Shown one piece after another: positions 17,321 to 25,653 of a stretch of 64,000 bases of DNA. The first letter of the stretch is position 1. Each line of letters starts with the position of its first letter. Source of the stretch: Pigmentibacter ruber (GTDB taxonomy: Bacteria > Bdellovibrionota_B > Oligoflexia > Silvanigrellales > Silvanigrellaceae); assembly GCF_009792895.1 (NCBI RefSeq), contig NZ_WSSC01000001.1:310001-374000 (forward strand). The letters are read 5' to 3'. Under the pieces are notes generated by a model, which ran no database searches, was not told the DNA's origin, and saw nothing but the letters and a program-made list of their open reading frames with translations. The translations under genes were made by a program, and so were the position numbers.

Positions 17321-17980
17321 ATGGCAAGTAAAAAATATGCAGAATCCATAAATCAATTTTCTCAAACAATGAAAACATTAATATTTGGGGAAAACAATAC
17401 CAGATTAGATTACTTAATTGAACAATTTTATCGTTTAAATCATGAAAGAAGATCTTTTATTATTGTTTCTACATTAGTGGTAGCAATTTTCTTTTTTATT
17501 GGATTAATATGTCTTTATTTTTTAGGACTATATTCATTGCAATCAAAGCTTTCCAGTGCATATACAAATTCTAATGCTTTAAGAGAAATTAAACCTGCTT
17601 ATATATCTGTTCAAACTAAATATGAGGAGATAACGAGTGGTATTTCTTCAGCTAATGCTAATTTAAATATGATATCTATTGTAGATCAAAAGGCAAAAGA
17701 TCTTGGAATTCAAGTTTCTGGCTTTCCATCTAAACCAACAATAACAAAATTTCCTAATCAAAATCCATTGGCTGAAAATTTCCAAAAAGAAAGCATTGAT
17801 TTTAAATTATCAAATATTAGTTTGAAAAAAATGATGGAGTTTATTAATGGGCTTGAACAGCTTCCAAATAAATTAAAAGTTACTAAATATAGATTAATTT
17901 CTATTACTGAAGCTAAATTATATTTTGAAGTTTTATTAACCGTTGAGGCTATAATTCCTAATGATAAAGAAAATAAATAA
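17321..17980 (+). CDS. gspM: Type II secretion protein M-like
   Basis: A 219-residue bitopic inner-membrane protein. A cytoplasmic N-terminus of about 44 residues is followed by a helix near 45-70 (FIIVSTLVVAIFFFIGLICL), then a periplasmic domain ending in a ferredoxin-like fold that includes SLKKMMEFINGLEQLPNKLK, as in GspM/PilO. It starts one base after the gspL stop, with GGAG overlapping the gspL end, indicating tight coupling. Position between GspL-like and GspN-like genes supports the call more than sequence identity does. Confidence 0.78.
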   Translation: MASKKYAESINQFSQTMKTLIFGENNTRLDYLIEQFYRLNHERRSFIIVSTLVVAIFFFIGLICLYFLGLYSLQSKLSSAYTNSNALREIKPAYISVQTKYEEITSGISSANANLNMISIVDQKAKDLGIQVSGFPSKPTITKFPNQNPLAENFQKESIDFKLSNISLKKMMEFINGLEQLPNKLKVTKYRLISITEAKLYFEVLLTVEAIIPNDKENK

Positions 17981-18003
17981 CTTTTTAAGGTGTTTTGACT
18001 TAT

Positions 18004-18942
18004 ATGAATAAAAAAAAAATAATTAGTTATATTTTTGTTAGTTTATTTGCTTTTATTGTGATACTTTATCATACTTTTCCCTATTCTTTATTAAAAGAAA
18101 ATATTGTTATACAAGTTCAAAATCAATTAAATACGCAAAAAATACCACTAACTTTTTCTATGATTTCTTTAAAACCATATTGGGTCACTGGAGTAGAAAT
18201 TAGAGGTTTAGAATTAGAAAACAAACTAGATCATAACGACGAATTAGTTATCAGAAATATCACGGCTAGACTTTCTCTGTTACCTCTTTTGATTGGTAAT
18301 ATAACCTTAAATATGAATATTGAACAAAGAGATGGTACGATAATTGCAAAAGTTGTACTTCCTCTTTTTTCTACTCTATCTGGCGAAGCCAGTTTAAAAT
18401 ATCTAGATATGCAAGCTAAAAATTTTAAACTTGACTCGATTTTTTCTCAATTACTTAATGTAATTAGATTAAATGAAAAGCCAGAACTAGCTTTAATCAC
18501 TCCAATTATTGCAAAAACAAAAATTGGTGGTAGGCTTTTTGGTACTATAACTTATGAAGAAAAAGGAAGAGCTGTTGTAAAATTAAGTTTAAAGGAATCT
18601 TATTTAAATACAGCTAATGAAGCACTTAATATACCTTTACAAAACTTTACAACTGCAAATGTTGATTTTGATTGGAATGGAAAAAAAATACAAATTAGTC
18701 CAACCACAAAATTTGAATCTGAGGATATTAAATTTGATTTAAATGGGTTTGTAGAAACCCCTTCGGATCCTAAATTACCTTGGCATTTAGATTTAGGACT
18801 CAACTTAAAAATGAGTGGGCAAGTTGAAAAAGATTTTGGTTTTTTAATTCCTCAACTATTGAATTGTCCTAATAATGTAATAATTGCCGGCCTTATGAAA
18901 CTTAGACTTGTAGGTGATTCAAGTAGCTTAAGTTGTCAATAA
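18004..18942 (+). CDS. gspN: Type II secretion protein N-like (GspN/AsmA-like)
   Basis: About 312 residues. An N-terminal membrane anchor (YIFVSLFAFIVILYHTFPYS) is followed by a beta-rich periplasmic domain of the GspN type, with AsmA-like strands such as WVTGVEIRGLELENKL and EDIKFDLNGFVETP. GspN is an accessory of some type II systems. ATG with AAGG 13 bases upstream, and TTG nine bases further upstream, are both possible starts; the ATG keeps a clean signal anchor. It is 23 bases after gspM in the same operon. The remaining gsp genes (C-K) are elsewhere. Confidence 0.75.
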   Translation: MNKKKIISYIFVSLFAFIVILYHTFPYSLLKENIVIQVQNQLNTQKIPLTFSMISLKPYWVTGVEIRGLELENKLDHNDELVIRNITARLSLLPLLIGNITLNMNIEQRDGTIIAKVVLPLFSTLSGEASLKYLDMQAKNFKLDSIFSQLLNVIRLNEKPELALITPIIAKTKIGGRLFGTITYEEKGRAVVKLSLKESYLNTANEALNIPLQNFTTANVDFDWNGKKIQISPTTKFESEDIKFDLNGFVETPSDPKLPWHLDLGLNLKMSGQVEKDFGFLIPQLLNCPNNVIIAGLMKLRLVGDSSSLSCQ

Positions 18943-18968
18943 AAATTTTATTTCTTTTTTAATTTTTA

Positions 18969-19024
18969 TAAAGTAAATACTAGATATCTTATTTTTAATA
19001 TTAAGATATCTAGTATTTACTTTA
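18969..19024. other. Very long perfect hairpin (23-bp arms) ahead of the vanX-like gene
   Basis: Two perfect inverted arms of 23 bases, from TAAAGTAAATACTAGATATC, enclose a ten-base loop. The right arm ends exactly where the AAGGAG ribosome site of the next gene begins. There is no GC-rich core and no downstream T tract, so it is not a standard terminator. It could be a cruciform or protein-binding site, an mRNA-end stabiliser for gspLMN, or a translational control element. Confidence 0.9.
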
Positions 19025-19035
19025 AGGAGATGAGA

Positions 19036-19776
19036 ATGAAAAAGAAAATATGTTTTTTTACAGTATTTAACCTTTTTTTTGTAAATTTACAAACAAATGC
19101 GCTTGAAAAAGGGTTTGTTTATTTAAAAGACATTGATCCTACAATAAAAAGTGATCTTAGATATTTTTCGACAAATAATTTCACAAATCAAAGAGTACCT
19201 GGATATAAAAAAGCTGAAGTTATTTTGACAAAAGAAGCAGCTGTAGCATTAAAATGTGCTCAACAAAAGTTTAATAATAATAATTATTCGATAGTTGTTT
19301 ATGATGCTTATAGACCTCAAACCGCAGTAAATTTCTTTATTAAATGGAGCAAGGATTTAAAAGAGCAAGAAAAAAAATCTTGGTTTTATCCAAGAGTAGA
19401 CAAAGCTAAGGTATTTGATTTGGGTTATGTTGCTTCTAAATCAGGGCATTCACGTGGTAGCACTGTAGATATTTCATTAATTAAAAATGATAAAAAAATA
19501 AGTAAAATTGTTCCTGAAGAAAGAAAATATTCTGATGGAATGAAAATGTATTACTTAAATGATGGAACTGAAGATTTTGGATCTTCATTTGATTTATTTG
19601 ATGTTGCTTCACATTATGAAAATAATCTTATTACCAAAGAGCAACAAGAAAAACGTTTTTATTTAAAAAATATTATGGATTCGTGTGGTTTTAATAATTA
19701 TAAAGAAGAATGGTGGCATTTTACATTACGCAATGAGCCATTTCCTGAAACTTATTTTGACTTCTCAGTGGAATAA
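19036..19776 (+). CDS. Exported D-alanyl-D-alanine dipeptidase (VanX/DdpX family)
   Basis: A 246-residue M15D peptidase with a signal peptide (MKKKICFFTVFNLFFVNLQTNA). Zinc-site motifs are SGHSRGSTVDISL (SxHxxGxxxD) and EEWWHF (catalytic Glu and third His ligand). The YDAYRPQTAVNFF block contains the conserved Arg. VanX-type enzymes hydrolyse D-Ala-D-Ala; an exported one more likely recycles or scavenges cell-wall peptides than confers glycopeptide resistance, since no vanA/H neighbours exist. The second of two close ATGs is used, because AAGGAG abuts the first. The long hairpin just upstream may control it. Confidence 0.9.
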   Translation: MKKKICFFTVFNLFFVNLQTNALEKGFVYLKDIDPTIKSDLRYFSTNNFTNQRVPGYKKAEVILTKEAAVALKCAQQKFNNNNYSIVVYDAYRPQTAVNFFIKWSKDLKEQEKKSWFYPRVDKAKVFDLGYVASKSGHSRGSTVDISLIKNDKKISKIVPEERKYSDGMKMYYLNDGTEDFGSSFDLFDVASHYENNLITKEQQEKRFYLKNIMDSCGFNNYKEEWWHFTLRNEPFPETYFDFSVE

Positions 19777-20123
19777 TTTAATTACTTCATGCCCTAATGC
19801 AAAAAATACTTTTTTAATCTAACTTTATGTTTTTAATAAATTAAAAAATATTTTAAAAAATCGTTCGTAAAAAATAAAATAAATATTATTTTCATTATAA
19901 GTAATATTAGAAAAGTTTAAAATATTAATTATATATTTTTATTAATTTATCAAAAAATTGTTATTAATTATTAAAATTTAAAATTATAAATATTTATAAC
20001 ACTATTGAGTTCAAATTCTGGTTATGATATTTTAGGAAAATTAATTAATTTCTGTTTATGCATAGCTTTTTTACTTGAAACTTTGTGTATTCAAGTTCTC
20101 TTAATTTATTAAGGAGTTCTCAA
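19777..20123. other. AT-rich intergenic region before the metalloprotease
   Basis: About 350 bases of almost pure A/T with no open frame of note. It ends with AAGGAG seven bases before the protease TTG start. It presumably holds the protease promoter; several TATAAT-like boxes occur by composition, and I cannot single one out. Confidence 0.6.
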
Positions 20124-21917
20124 TTGACTAATATTAAACTGTCTTTAAGATCTGTTAGTTTATCAGTTGCCCTCGTTTTTTCTTTAAATGCATTTGCTAG
20201 TAAAGATAAAAACACAAATGAATTAAATGAAAGTTTGACTATTGGGGTAGAAAAAAGCTTACCTTTATCACAAGGGGCTGATGGTTTATATAGAAATGAT
20301 GGGGTTGCAGTAATCATTTCGGAGCCAAATTTTATAATAAGTAATAAAATTAATGGTAAAGCAGAAAATAATAAAAATGAATTTGTTTGGATTGCAAAAG
20401 AATATTTAAAATCTAATGCTGCAAAATTTGGTCTAGATCAAAATACTATTGAAAATCTTTCCTTGCAATTTGTTAGAACTGACAAAGAATTTACTGTCGT
20501 AAGATTTATTCAACAAGTTCATAATGTGCCAGTTTATGGAAGTTCAATAGCTGTTACAGTAAATAATAAAGGAAGGGTTACTTTTGTTGCTAGTAATACA
20601 GTAACTGGTAACTTGGAAGAGCATAAAATTTTACTTGATAGTTTGACAAGTATAACTCAAGAACAAGCTTTAAAAATTGCATTAAATTATTTGAAAATAG
20701 ATTCAACTAAATTCACAAAAGCAAATTATGTTATTTTTAAAGATATCCAAAATAATATACATGAAGCCTGGCATTTTAAATTAATTCCAGCCAAGACATC
20801 TGGGGATTGGGATATTTTAATTGATTCTGCACAAGGGCGGGTATTAAGAGCTGAAAATAAAATTAGAAATTATAGTGCGACTGCAAATGTATATAAAGTA
20901 GATCCTCTGTCAGCAACAAGGCACAATTATGGAGATTCTGGATATGCGGATAATAATGACAATCCAAATTCAAAAGATTCACGTCAACAGCCTAAAGATA
21001 CTCCAGAACTAACAAATGCAAGAGTAACTGTAACATTACCAGATGTTTCTTTTGCAAATAATAATTATTCATTAGTAAGTAAATATGCAGTTTGCGATGA
21101 TTTTGAATCACCTAATGACAATGCTTGTCCTGTAAAGACAGATAATGTGTTTAATTATACTAGGACTAGTAAATATTTTGATGCTGTAAATGCTTTCTAT
21201 CATATAGATAATTATCTTCGTTACGTTAATGAAACTTTAAAAGTTAGTGTCATGCCTTATCAATACTCAGGTGGAGTTCGTTATGATCCGCATGGATTAA
21301 GTGGTGATGATAATTCTCATTATAGTGAATCATCTGGAAAACTAGCGTTTGGGCAAGGTGGAGTAGATGATGCAGAAGATCTTATGGTTGTTATACATGA
21401 ATTAGGGCACGGCATTCATGATTGGTTAACGCACGGGAGCACAGAAAACGATTCTGAAAATGGATTAGGCGAGGGAACTGGAGATTATCTAGCTGCAGGA
21501 TATGTGCGCGATATTCCAGAGAATCAATGGAAACCAAGCGATCCTCAATACAATTGGGTCATGCGTTGGGATGGTCACAATCCATTTTGGCCAGGAAGAG
21601 TATCAAATTGGCATATCGGGAGAAAATATCCTCAAGATGTTACTCATACAGGTGACAATCATTCTTCTGGACAATATTGGTCTTCTTGTAATTTAGTTGC
21701 ACGTGATAAAATAGGCGGGCAAGCTATGGATAAAGTTTTTTTAAGTGGATTATCAAAAACTGTTGAATCCACCAATCAAGTTGGTGCGGCACAAGCTATT
21801 ATTAATGCGGCAAAAGATTTAAAATATACGAATGATCAAATTAAGGCTATTGCTTATGCATATAATACAGCTTGTTCCTATAATGTTAAAATCCCAATAG
21901 CAGACATAGAAGAATAA
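20124..21917 (+). CDS. Secreted zinc metalloprotease with FTP propeptide (M4/M36-like gluzincin)
   Basis: About 597 residues from a TTG start chosen by AAGGAG seven bases upstream; an upstream GTG lacks a site. A signal peptide ends near NAFASK. An FTP propeptide domain follows (DKEFTVVRFIQQVHNVPVYG, then VTVNNKGRVTFVA), then a PepSY-like segment. The catalytic zinc site is HELGH (His425-His429) with Glu450 in LGEGTGDYLA. That GEG form and the NSKDSRQQP region look nearer to fungalysin-like (M36) than classical thermolysin. It is a secreted broad-specificity protease, matured by propeptide removal, and a plausible type II secretion cargo given the nearby gspLMN. The exact subfamily is uncertain. 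Confidence 0.88.
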   Translation: MTNIKLSLRSVSLSVALVFSLNAFASKDKNTNELNESLTIGVEKSLPLSQGADGLYRNDGVAVIISEPNFIISNKINGKAENNKNEFVWIAKEYLKSNAAKFGLDQNTIENLSLQFVRTDKEFTVVRFIQQVHNVPVYGSSIAVTVNNKGRVTFVASNTVTGNLEEHKILLDSLTSITQEQALKIALNYLKIDSTKFTKANYVIFKDIQNNIHEAWHFKLIPAKTSGDWDILIDSAQGRVLRAENKIRNYSATANVYKVDPLSATRHNYGDSGYADNNDNPNSKDSRQQPKDTPELTNARVTVTLPDVSFANNNYSLVSKYAVCDDFESPNDNACPVKTDNVFNYTRTSKYFDAVNAFYHIDNYLRYVNETLKVSVMPYQYSGGVRYDPHGLSGDDNSHYSESSGKLAFGQGGVDDAEDLMVVIHELGHGIHDWLTHGSTENDSENGLGEGTGDYLAAGYVRDIPENQWKPSDPQYNWVMRWDGHNPFWPGRVSNWHIGRKYPQDVTHTGDNHSSGQYWSSCNLVARDKIGGQAMDKVFLSGLSKTVESTNQVGAAQAIINAAKDLKYTNDQIKAIAYAYNTACSYNVKIPIADIEE

Positions 21918-21995
21918 GTGTTGTCAAATTTATTTAAAGAAGTTATGTTGCCTTTGTATTAAAATAATAACAATTATATAATATAGAGGCATTCT

Positions 21996-22196
21996 ATGAA
22001 ATATGTAAAATATATTTTTTTATTTATTAATGTTTTTCTTTTTCAATTAGTTTATGCAAATTTTTCACAATCACAATCACAACAAGAAGTTTTTTCGCAA
22101 TATTTTAAACCAACTATCGATTGTACATGGTTGAGAAAATGTAATTTTAAACAAAATAAAAAGGAACCTGTTACTAAGTTTCGTTTTGTTTTATAA
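21996..22196 (+). CDS. Small secreted peptide, 66 residues
   Basis: A signal peptide (KYIFLFINVFLFQLVYA) is followed by a short basic mature part with an FSQSQSQQEVFSQ stretch, two Cys (DCTWLRKCNF, possibly a disulfide) and a Lys-rich end. GAGG stands before the ATG. It overlaps the stop of the convergent PLP-enzyme gene by six bases and follows the metalloprotease by 78 bases, perhaps on the same transcript. No family is recognised; it could be a host-active peptide or bacteriocin-like, but nothing proves this. Confidence 0.6.
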   Translation: MKYVKYIFLFINVFLFQLVYANFSQSQSQQEVFSQYFKPTIDCTWLRKCNFKQNKKEPVTKFRFVL

Positions 22197-23204
22197 CTTA
22201 ATATTTTTTAATAATTTATTCTGAAATCCTGTTAAAGTTAGTGAACCACCAGAGTGTATAATTAAAATATTTTCTTTTAAATTTTTTTCATTAATAATTT
22301 TGAAACTTTCATAAAAAAGTTTTCCGCTATAAATAGGATCTAAAAGGAACCCATTATGTCTACAATTTTTGGTTATAAATTCAAAAATTTTACTATTTGT
22401 TGAACCAAAAGATTTAGCATTAGTAGGTGTGTATAGAATAAAATTACTATTTAAGGTAATGTTTTGTTGAAATAAATTATTAAAAATTTTTAAATAATAA
22501 TTCAATAATTCTTTAAAATAGGGTTCTGTGCCAGCAATAAGAAGGACGTGAACAAGAGTGTCTTTTTTGATATATAAAAATGCAATAATAATTGAAATTG
22601 CCATCAAACCTGTACCTGAATCTATAAAGATATGCTGAAAATTAATATTATATTTATCTTCATTTTTTAAAATGTCATAAGGCAGTGTTAATGATCCAGG
22701 TAAGGACTCTGCCGTATTTGCTCCTTCAGGTAAAATAAATACTTTTTTTCCTTTTTTAAGCATATTTTTTTGATAATTAAGAATTTCTTCCTCTTTATTA
22801 TTAGTATATATAATATTGGTTTCATTCAAAAATAATGAAGTAAAAAAAGCATTTCCAATTAATGAATCTTGTTTAATTTTATTACTAAGAAAAATTATTG
22901 GTTTAATGTTTTTCTCAATGAGTAATTGAATGGCACTTAATACATTATTAGAATTTAATCCACCTAAAATAATTACTTCATCAAAATTATTTTGCTTTAA
23001 ATATGGTATTAATGATAAATATTTCCTTATTTTTGAGCCGCTAACACCAAATCCTAATTCATCATCCCTCTTGACATAAATATTTGATTCAAGATTAACT
23101 TGAGTATTTAATTTGTGTAATCTTGAAGTCATTTGATAATCAGCAAAATTAAATGATTCTACTTGAGAATAAAAATTCGTTCTTAATTTATTTTTTAAAA
23201 GCAT
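22191..23204 (-). CDS. PLP-dependent D-cysteine desulfhydrase / ACC deaminase-like enzyme
   Basis: A 337-residue fold-type II PLP protein. IYVKRDDELGFGVSGSKIRK corresponds to the family pattern containing the PLP Lys in SGNK, here SGSK. IILGGLNSNNVLSA matches the GGxQSNH loop, with Asn for His. FIDSGTGLMAISI is the phosphate-binding Gly loop. These enzymes deaminate D-cysteine or 1-aminocyclopropane-1-carboxylate; the two changed residues make the substrate uncertain. The start at MLLKNKL has AAGGA seven bases upstream, better than longer upstream alternatives that fall inside the preceding gene. It begins eight bases beyond the end of the FecR-like gene on the same strand. Confidence 0.8.
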   Translation of the reverse strand: MLLKNKLRTNFYSQVESFNFADYQMTSRLHKLNTQVNLESNIYVKRDDELGFGVSGSKIRKYLSLIPYLKQNNFDEVIILGGLNSNNVLSAIQLLIEKNIKPIIFLSNKIKQDSLIGNAFFTSLFLNETNIIYTNNKEEEILNYQKNMLKKGKKVFILPEGANTAESLPGSLTLPYDILKNEDKYNINFQHIFIDSGTGLMAISIIIAFLYIKKDTLVHVLLIAGTEPYFKELLNYYLKIFNNLFQQNITLNSNFILYTPTNAKSFGSTNSKIFEFITKNCRHNGFLLDPIYSGKLFYESFKIINEKNLKENILIIHSGGSLTLTGFQNKLLKNIKL

Positions 23205-23211
23205 TTTTTCC

Positions 23212-25653
23212 TTAAAAAATTCCTGTAACCATAAGAGATAATCCTGGGCGAAAGATATCAGAATTATCTGGCACAACCCTAGTATATTCATAATATGCAC
23301 TAAAGGTTCCTATTAGCCAATCTAAAATAAAATAATTTGCGGCTGCAGTAGGAGTAAATTTATATTTACTTTGGATAGGAGAAATAAAGGTAAAGAGAAA
23401 ATCAAAGGTATTTCCAAATTTTAGACTTAATTTAGAGTCAATTGCATATGTAGCTGCTGGTGTAGCTATAAGTTCAAGCGAACTTCCTACTGTATCTGAA
23501 GTATTAAACATGAGAATTTCTTGACCTTGTAAATTTAAGTCTAGAACAAATTTTTCAATTTGCCCTAAGCCCATCAAATAATATTGATTATAAACTAAAC
23601 CGCTGCGTTGATTGGAACTGGTTCTACTAGATACATCTATTTGAACTCCTGCATTTAATTCTAGATTTTTATAAACTCCACCACCTAAAAAATATAAAGT
23701 ATCTTGAGTATTATCAACAAATATTGCACCGCCAGTTTGATAAATACGTACTGAATCTGTTTCTTTTTTTATTTCATCTTTTTCCCAGCGATAACTTTCA
23801 TAAATACTACCTTCCATGACGATAGCATCTAGATTGCTGTAACCGTTAGTTAAATTTTTAACATAAAATAATTTTCCACCACCACCTAAAAACCAACCTG
23901 TTGAGTTAGATTCTTTTATTGTATCATAGCTATAAATACCACCAGCAATTGAACGGATAACACTTTTATCACTATATTGATTAGGTAAGGATTGATTTTG
24001 AGCTAATGATAAAGCATTAGAATCATATTGAATTCCTAAAGGTACAATTAAAGTCCAGGGTTTTTCTATATTAATTTTTTTCAAGAATTCTGCTGCAGAT
24101 TGGCGTAATGAAGGATCGAGTTCTGTATCCCAAACTGCGGTTTGAAATGCATTTTTAGCAAATATTAATTTGTTATTAAAATAATATGGGACACCAACAT
24201 AATATTCATATTCATGGGAAATTTTACTTTCAGGTGGGATATTCTTTTTTGCAAGTAAAAATTCATTTTCAGCCTTTTGATAGTTTTTTTCTTCCAGATA
24301 TATCAATCCTAATTGCCAATGTGCCATAGGATAATTTGGATCCATTTTTTCTGCATATTGAAAATATTTTTTTGCATCTTGATTTTGATATAATCCTTTT
24401 TTAGCAAAACCTAGATAGTATGGAATTCTAATATCTTTATCCATTTGATTTTGAATTGGAGTGAGTAAGTTCAGTAGTTCAAAATATTCTTCATTATCAG
24501 CTAATTTAGCAGCTCTATCTAATCTATCTAAAATTTCCCCCATGCCATCAATATTTTTAATTTCATATCGTTGTTTTAATTCTTCTTGAGTGGTAGTTAA
24601 AGCTATGAAATTATCAATTGTTGAACTTTTTGGAGTGGATAAAGGTAACACAGAGCCATCTTCAAAAATTGTAAATTCTAGGCCGGGTGTTAATTTAATA
24701 CTATTGTCATTATTTTTTTGATTCTCATCAGATTTAGTAATGTTTGGAATAAGTGTGACATCACCACTGAAAACTAAAAGTCTTGTAAATAATTTTCCAT
24801 TTTCTTTATCTCTTGTAATAACAACATCGGAACCTCTAGGAACTAAAATATTTACTTCTGCAGTATAAATATTCATTTTATTTGTGAAATTTTCAGTATT
24901 TGCATCGGTATCATTTCTATTCCCCGAAGCTTTAACTCTTAACCCACCATAGTTTAATCTCGCTGTTCGCATTTGTTCGTCGCTTTGCGTTGTTTCTATG
25001 CTTAAATTAGATGATGGTAACAAAAATATTACTCCTGATTCAGAATCAGAAATTTTTAAAGTGTCTAGATTATCTGTTTGGAATATTCCGTCATTCCAAG
25101 TAAAATTTCTTGTTAATGAGCCTATATAAAGAATGTAATCGCTTTGAATTAGTGTTCCTTTACCGTAAATTGCTGATACTTGTTGAGAAGAAAATGAATC
25201 ATTTTTATTTTGTTTAGGTTTAACGTAATCCATTAATTTATTTAATTCTTTTGGATCAAATCCTTCTTTCGAGCGAATATCAAATTCATAAGTATAGGTT
25301 GTTCCTCCAAATTCATTATAGGTAATAATTTGTAAAACTGGAGCTTTGTCTTGGTACTCATTTTCTTTTAAAATGATAGGGCAGTATAATCCAGTGCATA
25401 TTTTTTTATTATTAATAGACCATACAATATTGGAATTTTGCGATGAAAAATCATCCCCTGGTGTGACTTCAAGCAATACTTCTTTGTCATAAGCTGCTTG
25501 AATATTTAAAGGCGGTCCTGAAGACAAAATAGGGAGCTGAGGTTCTAAAAGACTTTTTGGTATTTCGGCAAAAACAGGAAGGGAAAAACTTAAAAATATG
25601 ACAAAGAAACATTTTATTGTTGATATTTTAACAATATTAAGATTTTTCCTCAT
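23212..25653 (-). CDS. FecR-domain / TPR / outer-membrane barrel protein
   Basis: An 813-residue exported protein. A signal peptide (FVIFLSFSLPVFA) leads to a beta-rich region and then a FecR-like domain (about 200-340: SGVIFLLPSSNLSIETT, AEVNILVPRGSDVVITR). TPR repeats follow near 390-500 (AHWQLGLIYLEEKNYQKAEN). The C-terminal third is rich in alternating strands (GWFLGGGGKLFYVKNLTNGY and later), consistent with a beta-barrel ending in LMVTGIF. It likely sits in the outer membrane with periplasmic FecR and TPR parts, perhaps a surface assembly or secretion channel. Its start lies inside the last 17 bases of mfd, with AGGAG, so translation is coupled to a DNA-repair gene, which is odd. Confidence 0.78.
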   Translation of the reverse strand: MRKNLNIVKISTIKCFFVIFLSFSLPVFAEIPKSLLEPQLPILSSGPPLNIQAAYDKEVLLEVTPGDDFSSQNSNIVWSINNKKICTGLYCPIILKENEYQDKAPVLQIITYNEFGGTTYTYEFDIRSKEGFDPKELNKLMDYVKPKQNKNDSFSSQQVSAIYGKGTLIQSDYILYIGSLTRNFTWNDGIFQTDNLDTLKISDSESGVIFLLPSSNLSIETTQSDEQMRTARLNYGGLRVKASGNRNDTDANTENFTNKMNIYTAEVNILVPRGSDVVITRDKENGKLFTRLLVFSGDVTLIPNITKSDENQKNNDNSIKLTPGLEFTIFEDGSVLPLSTPKSSTIDNFIALTTTQEELKQRYEIKNIDGMGEILDRLDRAAKLADNEEYFELLNLLTPIQNQMDKDIRIPYYLGFAKKGLYQNQDAKKYFQYAEKMDPNYPMAHWQLGLIYLEEKNYQKAENEFLLAKKNIPPESKISHEYEYYVGVPYYFNNKLIFAKNAFQTAVWDTELDPSLRQSAAEFLKKINIEKPWTLIVPLGIQYDSNALSLAQNQSLPNQYSDKSVIRSIAGGIYSYDTIKESNSTGWFLGGGGKLFYVKNLTNGYSNLDAIVMEGSIYESYRWEKDEIKKETDSVRIYQTGGAIFVDNTQDTLYFLGGGVYKNLELNAGVQIDVSSRTSSNQRSGLVYNQYYLMGLGQIEKFVLDLNLQGQEILMFNTSDTVGSSLELIATPAATYAIDSKLSLKFGNTFDFLFTFISPIQSKYKFTPTAAANYFILDWLIGTFSAYYEYTRVVPDNSDIFRPGLSLMVTGIF

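Noticed and set aside
18969-19024. An intrinsic terminator for the gspLMN operon
   Set aside because: The stem is AT-rich and is followed by AAGGAG rather than a T run; it is kept as an unexplained hairpin instead.
19036-19776. Vancomycin-resistance locus
   Set aside because: The enzyme is VanX-like but exported, and no D-Ala-D-Lac ligase, dehydrogenase or VanRS pair is present.
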